Below are positions 41,096 through 49,732 of a stretch of 64,000 nt of DNA, piece after piece. The notes under the pieces were generated by a model. It made no database searches and was not told where the DNA came from. It saw only the letters and a program-made list of their open reading frames with translations. The translations under genes were made by a program, and so were the position numbers. The DNA is from Bin5 sp965232575 (GTDB taxonomy: Bacteria > Chloroflexota > Anaerolineae > Caldilineales > Caldilineaceae), in contig CBDDPZ010000008.1 in assembly GCA_965232575.1 (NCBI GenBank), positions 992,001-1,056,000 on the forward strand. The letters are read 5' to 3'. Positions within the stretch are counted from its first letter, which is position 1, and each line of letters begins with the position of its first letter.

Positions 41096-41398
41096 CTACA
41101 ACTGAAAAGTGCGGCTGTTGTCCTCTACAACCCTCTGTTTGTAGTTTGTTACGTGCCTCAAAAGTCTTCTGTGCAAATTCTGCCAGGTTTCGCTGTGCAG
41201 AACTGCCTGGAGCCGTTCCAGATCGGAAACTTCGCCGATCGTTAGCATTTGCGGACCGTTTCCATAGATGGTATACCAGACTTCGGCGGGGTTGATTCCC
41301 AACCGCATAAGTCCCGGTGCATATTCGCGCATGACAAACTCAAAATAGGGTTGTTCATGTCCCATTTTGATGTCCCACTGCATCAACAGACGTATCAT
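41096..41398 (-). CDS. Small conserved-looking protein of unknown function
   Basis: 100 residues from ATG at 41398; longer starts run into a GA/TC repeat and are rejected. Sequence such as PYFEFVMREYAPGLMRLGIN, AEVWYTIYGNGPQMLTIGEV and ERLQAVLHSETWQNLHRRLL suggests a ferredoxin-like alpha-beta barrel of the NIPSNAP or stress-responsive type, which often act as dimers; this is inference from pattern only. Divergent from the exported protein gene at 41481, with a GA/TC hairpin between. Confidence 0.65.
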   Translation of the reverse strand: MIRLLMQWDIKMGHEQPYFEFVMREYAPGLMRLGINPAEVWYTIYGNGPQMLTIGEVSDLERLQAVLHSETWQNLHRRLLRHVTNYKQRVVEDNSRTFQL

Positions 41399-41399
41399 A

Positions 41400-41480
41400 T
41401 GAGGAGAGAGGGTGGGAGGAGAGAGGAGAGAGAGAAGAGCGACACTCACTCCTCTCTCCTCTTCGCTCACTCCTCGCTTT
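41400..41480. repeat. GA/TC hairpin repeat in a divergent intergenic region
   Basis: AGGAGAGAGGGTGGGAGGAG and GAGGAGAGAGAGAAGAGCGA pair with CTCCTCTCTCCTCTTCGC and CTCACTCCTCGC. It separates the divergent genes at 41398 and 41481 and would have to contain or replace their promoters. Confidence 0.75.
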
Positions 41481-43610
41481 ATGCGCATGGCATCATATCA
41501 AGAGTACCCTAAGATCGCAACTTTTCTATGCCGGTTTTTTCTTTGTATCTTTTGTTGTGGAATCTTCCTGGCCGGCGGCCGCAATCTCCTGCTGGCCGCG
41601 CCTCCGGTTGAGAACCGCATCCCTGAACGAAGACGCCAATCGGAATCTGCCGTTGCGTCACATCTTCTCCTGCAACCTGCCCTTGAGACATCGCTGGTTC
41701 TGCTTACCCACACTTTGGACGTTCGTGTCGCATCAGTTGACGGCCGCTCGCTGACACTGCAAATCGAAGCCGCCTACCGCCTGCATAATGAGGAAAACGA
41801 GGCGATCACAGCGACCTTGCTCGTCGCGCAACCCGCAATCGCCGCTGCCGCCGGGCGCTCCCTGCCTCGCAACATTGCTGTGACCCTGGATGGACAGCCG
41901 CTTGCCCTCCAGTCCGCAGGTCAGACGGTTGGGCAGAGCGTTCAGGCTGAATTCGACGCTGATGCCCGGCGGCGTCTCACTCTGCGCTACGATCTGCCCC
42001 TCGCCGCCGCGCAGACCTTCGACTTCCATTACCCAATATCCGAGCTGCTCAATTGGTCCAGCGATATCAGCGGTTGGCGCGTAACGATCGATTTTGCCGA
42101 CATGGACCGCTGGCTGGCCCCCTCGGACAGTTGGCTGCAGATATCCCCGCGCGGCTGGAAAATGCGCGCCAGCCAGTTGGAATGGCTGCGTGAGGAGCGG
42201 CCGCCGACGACAGACGTCCACTTCCAGGCACTCCATCCTCAATGGATACAGGAGATCCGTACTGCCCAGAACGCGATCCGCGTCCAAAACGATCTGGAAT
42301 CAATGCAGCGGCTGGGTGATCTGTACGCGCAGCTGCATCAGGCCCCCGCCCTCCGCACCGCGACGCGCGACCGATTCTATGAACAATCCCTGGCCGCGTA
42401 CACGCAAGCGCTGCAGTTGGGCGAAGAACACGTCCGTCCAGATACGGTTCTCGCTGGGGTGCGTTATCGGCTGGCAGCGCTCTATCGCAGGCGCGCAATC
42501 GCCGCGGATGGCTCCGTCGATAGCGTCTACGTTGCGCTCATGGTGGCGGAGGCGGAGAAGGCTCTCCCGGCGACGCCGCAAGAGCCGACCCGCATCGAAC
42601 TGCAAAGCTGGGTGGCCCAAGGTCTGCAGCAGCAGTTGCGGGTGGCCCGCTTGCAGGAAAACTGGCCCCAGGCCCTGCTGTTAACTGAACGGTTGGCTCG
42701 TCTGCCCGCCGATGTTGTCGATCCGGCCACCCTGGAAGCCGAACGTCGGGCGCTGCTGTTGCACGAAGTTCTGCAACAACTGCAGGAAGGCAATGAAGAG
42801 GCTGCTGTGTCGCTGGTTGGAGAAGAGATACTGACTGGGGAGACCCTGCCCCTGCCGGAGTATCGCACGCTTTTTGCCAATTGGCAGATTACCGTTACAG
42901 TATCCCAGAACGATATGTCCATCAGTGCCTTGGCGCGCCCCATCTTTCAGAGGCGGGTCGACGGCGAGAGCGCCTTGAACAACCTGCTGAACTCCTGGTC
43001 AGTTTCTGGGGCCACCAATGCAGCACTGACAGAGGAAGCGGGCGGGTTTCTCATCCATCTGGACCGTCTCGACGCCGGTAAACGTCGGCTTCTGGCCCAG
43101 AACACGCCCCAACTGCCTGACTGGGCGCTGTTGCGCAGTGTCTTTCTGACGACGGAGCAGGAGACACAGCAGGAGACCCAACTCCTGTGGCAGCGGACCA
43201 CACAAACGATCGATGTGGACTTTCGGTCAGTCGGAGACCAGTGGCACAGTATGGCAGCTTCCCTGGAAAGAGAGGCCGCCGCAGCCGGGGACGCAACTGC
43301 GGCTGCAACCGCGTCCAATCGCGCCGAAGCCGCTGCGTCGGAGATCCGTCAGTCTCTGCGAGCGGCACAGCACCGGCTGGAAGCCGCCCGCTGGCGGCGG
43401 CTTGTCTCCGACAGCACCGTGCAGGTCGAGATAGGCGAATCGCCCGACGACGCCTCACCGCAGCGGGTGTGGCTGTTGGGCCTGACGGCTCCGCCGCTGC
43501 GGCTGACGAACCACTTTGAGAGCATTAGCGCAGTGCGGCTGTGGCTTGCCATCGCCCTGGCCGTCGTCCTCAGTTCTCTGTTTGCCGGCGTGCTGTGGCT
43601 ACTGCTCTGA
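41481..43610 (+). CDS. Exported membrane protein of unknown function, paired with a transglutaminase
   Basis: 709 residues from ATG at 41481 (ATG 41487 is an alternative); an earlier in-frame start lies in a GA/TC repeat. A hydrophobic segment at residues 11-30 (ATFLCRFFLCIFCCGIFLAG) and one at the C-terminus (LWLAIALAVVLSSLFAGVLW) leave about 640 residues outside the membrane, with a beta-rich first half and a helical, TPR-like second half. I do not recognise the family. It directly precedes the TgpA-like transglutaminase on the same strand, so the two probably work together at the cell surface. Confidence 0.78.
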   Translation: MRMASYQEYPKIATFLCRFFLCIFCCGIFLAGGRNLLLAAPPVENRIPERRRQSESAVASHLLLQPALETSLVLLTHTLDVRVASVDGRSLTLQIEAAYRLHNEENEAITATLLVAQPAIAAAAGRSLPRNIAVTLDGQPLALQSAGQTVGQSVQAEFDADARRRLTLRYDLPLAAAQTFDFHYPISELLNWSSDISGWRVTIDFADMDRWLAPSDSWLQISPRGWKMRASQLEWLREERPPTTDVHFQALHPQWIQEIRTAQNAIRVQNDLESMQRLGDLYAQLHQAPALRTATRDRFYEQSLAAYTQALQLGEEHVRPDTVLAGVRYRLAALYRRRAIAADGSVDSVYVALMVAEAEKALPATPQEPTRIELQSWVAQGLQQQLRVARLQENWPQALLLTERLARLPADVVDPATLEAERRALLLHEVLQQLQEGNEEAAVSLVGEEILTGETLPLPEYRTLFANWQITVTVSQNDMSISALARPIFQRRVDGESALNNLLNSWSVSGATNAALTEEAGGFLIHLDRLDAGKRRLLAQNTPQLPDWALLRSVFLTTEQETQQETQLLWQRTTQTIDVDFRSVGDQWHSMAASLEREAAAAGDATAAATASNRAEAAASEIRQSLRAAQHRLEAARWRRLVSDSTVQVEIGESPDDASPQRVWLLGLTAPPLRLTNHFESISAVRLWLAIALAVVLSSLFAGVLWLLL

Positions 43611-43616
43611 TGTTGG

Positions 43617-43716
43617 AGAAGAGAGTGAAGAGAAGAGAGGAAAGAGTGGAACAGCGAGGAGAGAGGAGAGAGAGGGGAAAAGACAACTCACTCCTCACTT
43701 CTCACTCCTGGGGTTT
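43617..43716. repeat. GA/TC hairpin repeat between the exported protein and transglutaminase genes
   Basis: AGAAGAGAGTGAAGAGAAGA, GGAACAGCGAGGAGAGAGGA, then CAACTCACTCCTCACTTCTC. It fills the 130-bp spacer. Confidence 0.75.
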
Positions 43717-43740
43717 GCCTGGCAACCTGAAAATCTGACT

Positions 43741-46269
43741 ATGCGAGACCAAAGTAGGGATCCACTTCACTCAACTGTACCAGGATTCGCCGGTCCTGCC
43801 GCCGACGCCGGTATATCAGAGTACGCACTCGACTCGCCTGAGGATGCAGCCGCTACTCTATTGGACGCACGCGTGGAATCTGACGAGCAGACCCATTCTC
43901 CCTTTGCCTATTTCCGTGAGGGGCGGATGGTCACACTGCTGCTTCTCGGCTTCATCTATGTCATCCTGGCACTCTCGCTCAGTAATGCCGGCTGGACCGG
44001 CGCTATGAGCATGAGCATGCTGATAGCTGTCGTTCTGGGCGCGCTGGCCATGGGCGCGCTGATCTCTTTCAGCCGTTTTGACAGCTTTTTCATGCTTTCC
44101 CACAGCTTTGCGACCGGATTGGCATGGGTGTTTTTTCTGATGACCTTTCTCGTGGAGGACGAGCAGCGTGTGCAGGCCTTTATCGAGAGGGGCATTCCCG
44201 TCCTGCAGGCCCGAGCCTACTTCCTTTTGGAGCGCTGGCTGGAGTGGATCGAAGCCGCCATTAACCGGCAAGCCAGCAACGACAACGTTGTCTTCATCTT
44301 CGAAATCGGCTTTCTCGTCTGGTGGCTCACCTACCTGGGCGTCTGGTCGGTCTTTCGGCACGGCCACGTCTGGCGGGGCGTCCTTATGGCCGGCATCGCG
44401 CTTCTGGTCAATACCCACTATGCGCCTGTGTCGGTGATGGGGTTTCTCGTGGCATACTGCATTGTCGCACTGCTGCTCCTGGCTTGGACCACACTTGTCG
44501 ATCATCGACAGCGCTGGCGCTCTCATAGCATCTATTTCAGCGAGGACATCAACTTCGATTTCATGCGCTCCGGCTTTATGTACACAATGGCCGTGATCGC
44601 CCTCGCGTTTATCGCGCCCAACATGGGGCGCAGTCTCCCCTTCCATGACCTTCTGCAGCCCGTCAACATGCGCTGGGAGGCGGCAATGCAGGAGTGGAAC
44701 CGCCTCTATCAGGGACTGAATCGACAGACCCGGCCGGTCCAGACAGGTTTTGGCCGCACCTTGACCCTGGGTGGCGAGCGCACCGTCAGCGACCGCCTGA
44801 TCATGGAGGTGGAGGCGCCGTCCGGACGTTACTGGCGTGCCGTTGCTTTCGACCGCTTCACCGGCCGGCAGTGGATCAACACCGCCGAGGGCGAGACTAC
44901 ATACCGTTCGAATCAGCCGATCCCGGCGAGTCTGTGGTCCGCTCGCGTGCCTGTCACTCAGACCATCACCATTCGTACTCCGACCGGGAACATCCTCCTC
45001 GCCATGCCGGACGTCGTGCAGGCAAGCATACCGTTGGCGGCGCTTCAGCAACCGGTAGACTATGGCAACCCCGCCGAATCGGCCTCGACAAATAGCGGGG
45101 ATATCGAACTGATGTGGGCGCGCTCCAGAATCACACTGGAGGCTGGCGAAAGCTACCAGGTGATCAGCAACCAAACCACAGTCTCCATACGGGAACTGCG
45201 TGAGGCGGGGATTGTCGACTATCCGGCACAGACTCTTAACCGCTACCTTCAACTTCCCGTCAGTTTCTCACCTCGGGTCGCAGAGTTGGCCGAGCAGGTA
45301 ATGGCCGACGAGCCCACAACCTACGACAAAGTCAAAGCCTTGGAGCGATACCTGCGCGCCTTCGCCTACGATGAAGGGATCCAGGCCCCAGCTGCAGATG
45401 AGGACCCGTTGGAGTATTTCCTCTTCGACATCCAGAGCGGCTACTGCGATTACTACGCTTCGGCCATGGCGGCCATGCTGCGCAGCCAGGGGATTCCCGC
45501 GCGCGCGGCCAGCGGCTACGCCGAAGGAACCTACGACCCGGAGACCGGCACCTATCTGGTTACGGAACGGGACGCGCATACTTGGGTGGAGGTATACTTC
45601 CCGCAATACGGCTGGATTGAGTTCGAGCCGACCGCCGGCGAGAGTATTCTCGATCGCCCTTCGGGCGTAGAGCTCCAGGACAGTGGTCTGATCCCGGGTA
45701 TGGATGAGACCTCGCCCGAAGACGAGGATTTTCTGTTCGATGACGCGTTGGATTTTGAAGAAGAGTTCCCTCAGGACATCGCCGGACCCGTCACGGGAAT
45801 CGGCGGACTCCCAACTCGCACCCCTGTCGTCACAACCAGCGTCATCCTGGTCGTTTTGACACTGATCGCAGGTGTATGGCTTCTTCGGCGGCGCATGTAT
45901 CAGGGTCCCAGGACCTTTATGCAGGAACCCCAGATCTACTACGAACGGTTGCTGAACTGGACTGCGAGGTTGAAGATGCCCTGTAGAAAGGCCGGAGAAG
46001 AGAGTGAATTTCGACGAGTGCCCGTCGAACAGGCGATGACGCCCTATGAACGAGAGGCGCTGCTGGCAGAAGGTCTTCCCCAAGGCATCCCGTTCATCCG
46101 GCGCATCATTGAAATTTACGTTCAGTTCCGCTACGCTCCGCGCCCGGCGCATCTCGCGGACGAAGTCCGGTACGAGCTGAACGACAACTGGCGCCGACTT
46201 CGTCCTGTGCTGTTGAAGGTCTGGCTGCGGCAAAGGTTCAATTGGCGCACCTCTGCCGGGGGCAATTAG
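43741..46269 (+). CDS. TgpA-like membrane transglutaminase-domain protein
   Basis: 842 residues from ATG at 43741; the longer open frame to 43516 runs through a repeat and is rejected. At least five N-terminal membrane helices (for example MVTLLLLGFIYVILALSL) are followed by an extracytoplasmic transglutaminase core: catalytic Cys569 in SGYCDYYASAM, His613 in RDAHTWVEVYF and GWIEFEPTAGE as third motif. A last helix (TTSVILVVLTLIAGVWLL) and a DUF4129-like cytoplasmic tail follow. TgpA-type proteins occur in many bacteria, usually near MoxR and DUF58 genes, which are absent here. Substrate unknown, perhaps surface protein crosslinking or proteolysis. Confidence 0.88.
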   Translation: MRDQSRDPLHSTVPGFAGPAADAGISEYALDSPEDAAATLLDARVESDEQTHSPFAYFREGRMVTLLLLGFIYVILALSLSNAGWTGAMSMSMLIAVVLGALAMGALISFSRFDSFFMLSHSFATGLAWVFFLMTFLVEDEQRVQAFIERGIPVLQARAYFLLERWLEWIEAAINRQASNDNVVFIFEIGFLVWWLTYLGVWSVFRHGHVWRGVLMAGIALLVNTHYAPVSVMGFLVAYCIVALLLLAWTTLVDHRQRWRSHSIYFSEDINFDFMRSGFMYTMAVIALAFIAPNMGRSLPFHDLLQPVNMRWEAAMQEWNRLYQGLNRQTRPVQTGFGRTLTLGGERTVSDRLIMEVEAPSGRYWRAVAFDRFTGRQWINTAEGETTYRSNQPIPASLWSARVPVTQTITIRTPTGNILLAMPDVVQASIPLAALQQPVDYGNPAESASTNSGDIELMWARSRITLEAGESYQVISNQTTVSIRELREAGIVDYPAQTLNRYLQLPVSFSPRVAELAEQVMADEPTTYDKVKALERYLRAFAYDEGIQAPAADEDPLEYFLFDIQSGYCDYYASAMAAMLRSQGIPARAASGYAEGTYDPETGTYLVTERDAHTWVEVYFPQYGWIEFEPTAGESILDRPSGVELQDSGLIPGMDETSPEDEDFLFDDALDFEEEFPQDIAGPVTGIGGLPTRTPVVTTSVILVVLTLIAGVWLLRRRMYQGPRTFMQEPQIYYERLLNWTARLKMPCRKAGEESEFRRVPVEQAMTPYEREALLAEGLPQGIPFIRRIIEIYVQFRYAPRPAHLADEVRYELNDNWRRLRPVLLKVWLRQRFNWRTSAGGN

Positions 46270-46312
46270 AGGAATTGTCGATAGCGTCTTGCACAGTTGC
46301 CGATAACCGCAG

Positions 46313-46966
46313 TTAACCGGGGCGGGCCGCTCCGGTCGGGCGCAGGAGCACCACCTGTGTCTCTTCGGGCAGGCTGTGCTTCGTCAGCTTGAGGGTATCT
46401 GTCACTTCCGGTTCGCTGATGCCCAACTCCTTGAGAAAACGATCCACCGGCTCCAGGGATTCGGACTGCTCGCTGCGTAGACCTTCGTGGCGGTATTGCA
46501 TCGGCACGACGATGCGCGGGTCCAGCTGACTGATCACTTCGGCAATGCGAGAAACGTCGGGTATGTGCGGTCCGCTCACCGGCGCCAACAGTACGTCGAT
46601 ATCGCCCAGCTCCTCCCCGCTGGCGCTGGCCGGAACCTGTCCCATCTCTCCCAAATGGCCGACCGTGAGGCCGGCGAAATCCAGGAAGAAAGCGACGTTG
46701 CGCGTGCCGTTTTGAGAGGTCGGCATGCCGGTCACGAGTACCTGTTTGACTTCAAAGTCACCGGGGCTTCGCAGGATCTTCGGCTCGCCGCTGACGGTGT
46801 CTGCGCCTTGGATGTGGGCGGACGAGTCACTGCTGATGGTCACAATGTCGGCACGCAGCCTGGGCAGTTGAATGCCTGTCGCCTTCCTGCTTAAGGGATC
46901 GCAGATTGCGGTGACGCCGCGCTCTCGCAGACGAAAGCAGGAGAAACCGTACCAGTTGATGTCCAC
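46313..46966 (-). CDS. Metallo-beta-lactamase-fold metal-dependent hydrolase (UPF0173-like)
   Basis: 217 residues from GTG at 46966 with AAGGA seven bases upstream. DINWYGFSCFRLRERGVTAI, TISSDSSAHIQG, FEVKQVLVTGMPT, FAGLTVGHLGEMGQVP and IDVLLAPVSGP follow the family pattern. The usual first metal motif HxHxDH is degraded to SSDSSAH, so only part of the metal site may be present. Cytoplasmic; substrate unknown. Confidence 0.82.
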   Translation of the reverse strand: MDINWYGFSCFRLRERGVTAICDPLSRKATGIQLPRLRADIVTISSDSSAHIQGADTVSGEPKILRSPGDFEVKQVLVTGMPTSQNGTRNVAFFLDFAGLTVGHLGEMGQVPASASGEELGDIDVLLAPVSGPHIPDVSRIAEVISQLDPRIVVPMQYRHEGLRSEQSESLEPVDRFLKELGISEPEVTDTLKLTKHSLPEETQVVLLRPTGAARPG

Positions 46967-47316
46967 AGTTCTGTCCTTTCCAAAAATGCCAGCAGAGATT
47001 ATTGTGAGCCGCAAGAGTCCGCGCTCTGCGTAAGGCGGCGCCCCACTGTCTTCAGTCGTACACGCAACCCATAGCGATATTACATCACGAGATTGGCTCT
47101 CGCAAAAGCGCGAGGGATCTCCACCGACTGCATTCAGACCTGTAGACGGGCCTCCGGCGCCCCCAATGTTTGTCTCGGCCCGGTAGGGCTCTGCTTTGCG
47201 CAATGCCTGCCTAGGCACTATCATACCGTTCTTACGCAGCCGGCTTTCGTGCCCCTCCGAAAGAGCCGGAGACCCATACTAATGCCTATGGGTTTGACAA
47301 ACCGGAGAAACGCTCT
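46967..47316. other. 350-bp intergenic region with two small hairpins
   Basis: No gene seen. Near 47238-47271 GCCGGCTTTCG pairs with CGAAAGAGCCGG, and at about 47272-47294 ACCCATA pairs with TATGGGT, just ahead of the PH-domain gene. They could form a leader structure; no known riboswitch is recognised. Confidence 0.35.
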
Positions 47317-47916
47317 ATGAACGAACAGACGGTGCGACAGGTGGTCACTGCCCGCTTCTATGAGTCGCTGGCCCAAAGCGGCGTCGAAATCACCGCCATC
47401 CCTCAACCCCAATTGCAGGCCATTGTAAACGCGTTGGCCGACGGTGTCTTTGCGGCCCTCGATGCGATGGAAACCGAAGCCGATCATTCCATCGCCGAGA
47501 CCAATTCGCGCTCGGGTGATTCTGAAGACGGTGAAACGGCACGCCCTGCACCGGAATCCTCTGCAGCTAGCGCCGGCCCCCTCGAAAAAGAGGAGCTGCT
47601 CTGGTCCGGCCGGCCCTACCTGTCAATCGGCGTCCGCTATGAGCTCACCAACCAGCGTGTACGGCTCATCCGCGGGTTGCTGGGACGCAGCTACCACGAG
47701 ATCGAACTGGTGCGCGTACGCGATACGTCGGTGACTCAGCACTTGGGCGAAAGGGCACTAAATGTGGGCGATATCACGATAACCAGCACCGATCCCAGCC
47801 ATCCTGAATTCACGCTCCACAACGTCAAAGATCCGATGGAAGTGCAGGAGATGATCCGTAAGGCCACGATGCAGGAAAAGCAGCGGCGCGGCCTCCATTA
47901 TCGCGAGGAGATGTAG
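47317..47916 (+). CDS. Bacterial PH-domain (bPH_2/YdbS-like) protein
   Basis: 199 residues from ATG at 47317. The N-terminal 90 residues are variable and acidic; the rest, from KEELLWSGRPYLSIGVRYEL through TNQRVRLIRGLLGRSYHEIE and RVRDTSVTQHLGER to VGDITITSTDPSHPEFTLHN, is a bPH_2 domain. Unlike YdbS proteins it has no membrane helices. Role unknown; two bases separate it from the inositol phosphatase gene, so they are co-transcribed. Confidence 0.82.
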   Translation: MNEQTVRQVVTARFYESLAQSGVEITAIPQPQLQAIVNALADGVFAALDAMETEADHSIAETNSRSGDSEDGETARPAPESSAASAGPLEKEELLWSGRPYLSIGVRYELTNQRVRLIRGLLGRSYHEIELVRVRDTSVTQHLGERALNVGDITITSTDPSHPEFTLHNVKDPMEVQEMIRKATMQEKQRRGLHYREEM

Positions 47917-47918
47917 CG

Positions 47919-48719
47919 GTGACCGCAACGGCAGCTACAGAGCAGACGCAACGCCAGGAAGAGGAGATGCCAGTCGCGAAGACTGCTCTCTTTGAGTTGG
48001 CCCGCCAAGCCGGCGAACTGGCCTTGGCGATGCAACAGGATGGCCTGCGTTCTATCCACGCCAAGTCAACGCCCAATGATCTGGTCACCGAGGCCGACTT
48101 GGCCTGCGAGACATTGATTCGCGACCGCCTGGCCTCCCTCACACCCGATTTCGGCTTCTGGGGCGAAGAGAGCGACGAACAGCCGCATGACGAGTATTTC
48201 TGGCTGGTGGATCCCATCGACGGTACGATCAACTTCGCCTCCGGTGTGCCCTGGTTCGGCATCAACATCGCCCTCATCCACCGTGAGAAGACCTTATTTG
48301 GTCTCTCGCTGATCCTGCCGCAGTTCGATCTCTTCTGGGCGCAGGCCGGTCAGGGCACCTATCTGCGGCGGCGCAACGGCGAGCAGCAGCGCCTGCAGGT
48401 CAGCCGGACAACCACACTGGCGGACGCGCTGTTGACGACCGGCTTCCCCTACCACCGCGCCGAGAACGAAGACAACAACGCGGCGGAATTCGCACGCATC
48501 ATGCCAATCTGCCGGGGTGTGCGGCGGATGGGCGCGTCTTCGGCCGACCTGGCCTATGTGGCCGCCGGCGCATTCTCGGCCTACTGGGAAGGATGGATCC
48601 AGCCGTGGGATGTCGCCGCGGGCGTCCTGCTTGTGCGCGAGGCGGGCGGTCTCGTCACCAACTACGAAGGCGCTCCCTACGGTCTGGCCGACCGGTGCAT
48701 CATCGCCAGCAACGGCTAG
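47919..48719 (+). CDS. Inositol monophosphatase-family phosphatase
   Basis: 266 residues from GTG at 47919. Mg-dependent phosphatase motifs are complete: FWGEESDE (the EE metal ligands), WLVDPIDGTINFASGVPWFG (DPIDGT) and WIQPWDVAAGVLLVREAGG (WDxAAG). Family substrates include inositol phosphates, histidinol phosphate and nucleotide phosphates. It starts two bases after the PH-domain gene. Confidence 0.92.
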   Translation: MTATAATEQTQRQEEEMPVAKTALFELARQAGELALAMQQDGLRSIHAKSTPNDLVTEADLACETLIRDRLASLTPDFGFWGEESDEQPHDEYFWLVDPIDGTINFASGVPWFGINIALIHREKTLFGLSLILPQFDLFWAQAGQGTYLRRRNGEQQRLQVSRTTTLADALLTTGFPYHRAENEDNNAAEFARIMPICRGVRRMGASSADLAYVAAGAFSAYWEGWIQPWDVAAGVLLVREAGGLVTNYEGAPYGLADRCIIASNG

Positions 48720-48805
48720 GCGGATGTTCACGAACCCCTGTTACACACCATACAAGAGGCCCGTTCAGGGAAGTTCGACCAGGATTGCCGGAAAGGCTAG
48801 GACAG

Positions 48806-49564
48806 ATGGACAAAAGATCAGTGCAAGAACAGTTCGGCGCCCATGCCCGGACCTATATCACCAGCCGGCCCCACGCTAAGGGTGCCAGTCTGCAACGGCT
48901 AGTCGAGCTTGTCGAGCCGCAGCCGGACTGGCAAGCGCTGGATATCGCTACCGCCGCCGGGCACACCGCCTTCGCCTTTGCCCCTCACGTCGCCCATGTC
49001 CTGGCGACCGACATCACCCCGGAGATGCTGACCGTCGCCCGCGAACAGGTTGCAGCGCGCGGCGTCGACAACGTGACCGTCGAGCACGCCGACGCCGAAA
49101 GCCTGCCCTATGCGGACGGCCGGTTCGATCTGCTCACCTGCCGCATCGCGCCCCATCATTTCCCTGACATCAGCGCATTTCTGCGCGAGTCGGTGCGCGT
49201 GCTGCGCGCCGGCGGCATTCTGGCGGTTGTGGACAACGTCGTGCCGGAAGGGGAAGCGGGCGATTTTGTCAACGCCTTCGAAAAGCTGCGCGATCCCAGC
49301 CACGGGCGTTGCCTCAGTGTGGAGGAGTGGTTGGAGGGTTACGCGCAGGTCGGCCTGCAACTGACCCAGCATGAAATCCTCGAAAAACAGATGGTCTTCG
49401 AAGATTGGGCCGCGCGTCACGATAAGGTAATGCAGTCCTATCTGCGGGTGCTGCTCTGGCACGGCCCGCCTGAAACGCACGAATTCCTCCATCCCCAACG
49501 CGAGGACGGCCGTACCCGCTTTCACTTGCGCGAAGGGCTGTTCATCGGGCGCAAACAGAGTTAA
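48806..49564 (+). CDS. SAM-dependent methyltransferase (class I, UbiE-like)
   Basis: 252 residues from ATG at 48806. Motif I is LDIATAAGHTAFAFAPH (motif G-x-G is present as ATAAGHTA), followed by VLATDITPEMLTVARE, ADAESLPYADGRFDLLTCRI and LRAGGILAVVDNV. The position resembles enzymes acting on small molecules such as quinones. It lies 86 bases downstream of the phosphatase gene on the same strand. Substrate unknown. Confidence 0.88.
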   Translation: MDKRSVQEQFGAHARTYITSRPHAKGASLQRLVELVEPQPDWQALDIATAAGHTAFAFAPHVAHVLATDITPEMLTVAREQVAARGVDNVTVEHADAESLPYADGRFDLLTCRIAPHHFPDISAFLRESVRVLRAGGILAVVDNVVPEGEAGDFVNAFEKLRDPSHGRCLSVEEWLEGYAQVGLQLTQHEILEKQMVFEDWAARHDKVMQSYLRVLLWHGPPETHEFLHPQREDGRTRFHLREGLFIGRKQS

Positions 49565-49732
49565 ACAGCGGAAGCCTTTTTGACGCCCTTTCTTTGCCCA
49601 TTCCCCTGATATGCAGTAGGCTTACAGGAAGGTAACAGGCAATCATGGCTGTCCGTGTCGTTGGGCCGCAGGCGCTCCTGCTTCGCAAACATCTTCAAAG
49701 TTGGAAGTAACTCCCATTCCGAAGGAATCCCT

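Noticed and set aside
43858..45252. 464-codon open frame on the minus strand
   Set aside because: Antisense of the transglutaminase gene; His/Asp-rich shadow composition.
46967..47316. tRNA or riboswitch in the intergenic hairpins
   Set aside because: No cloverleaf, no GGTTCGAATC-type T-arm and no conserved riboswitch core could be recognised.
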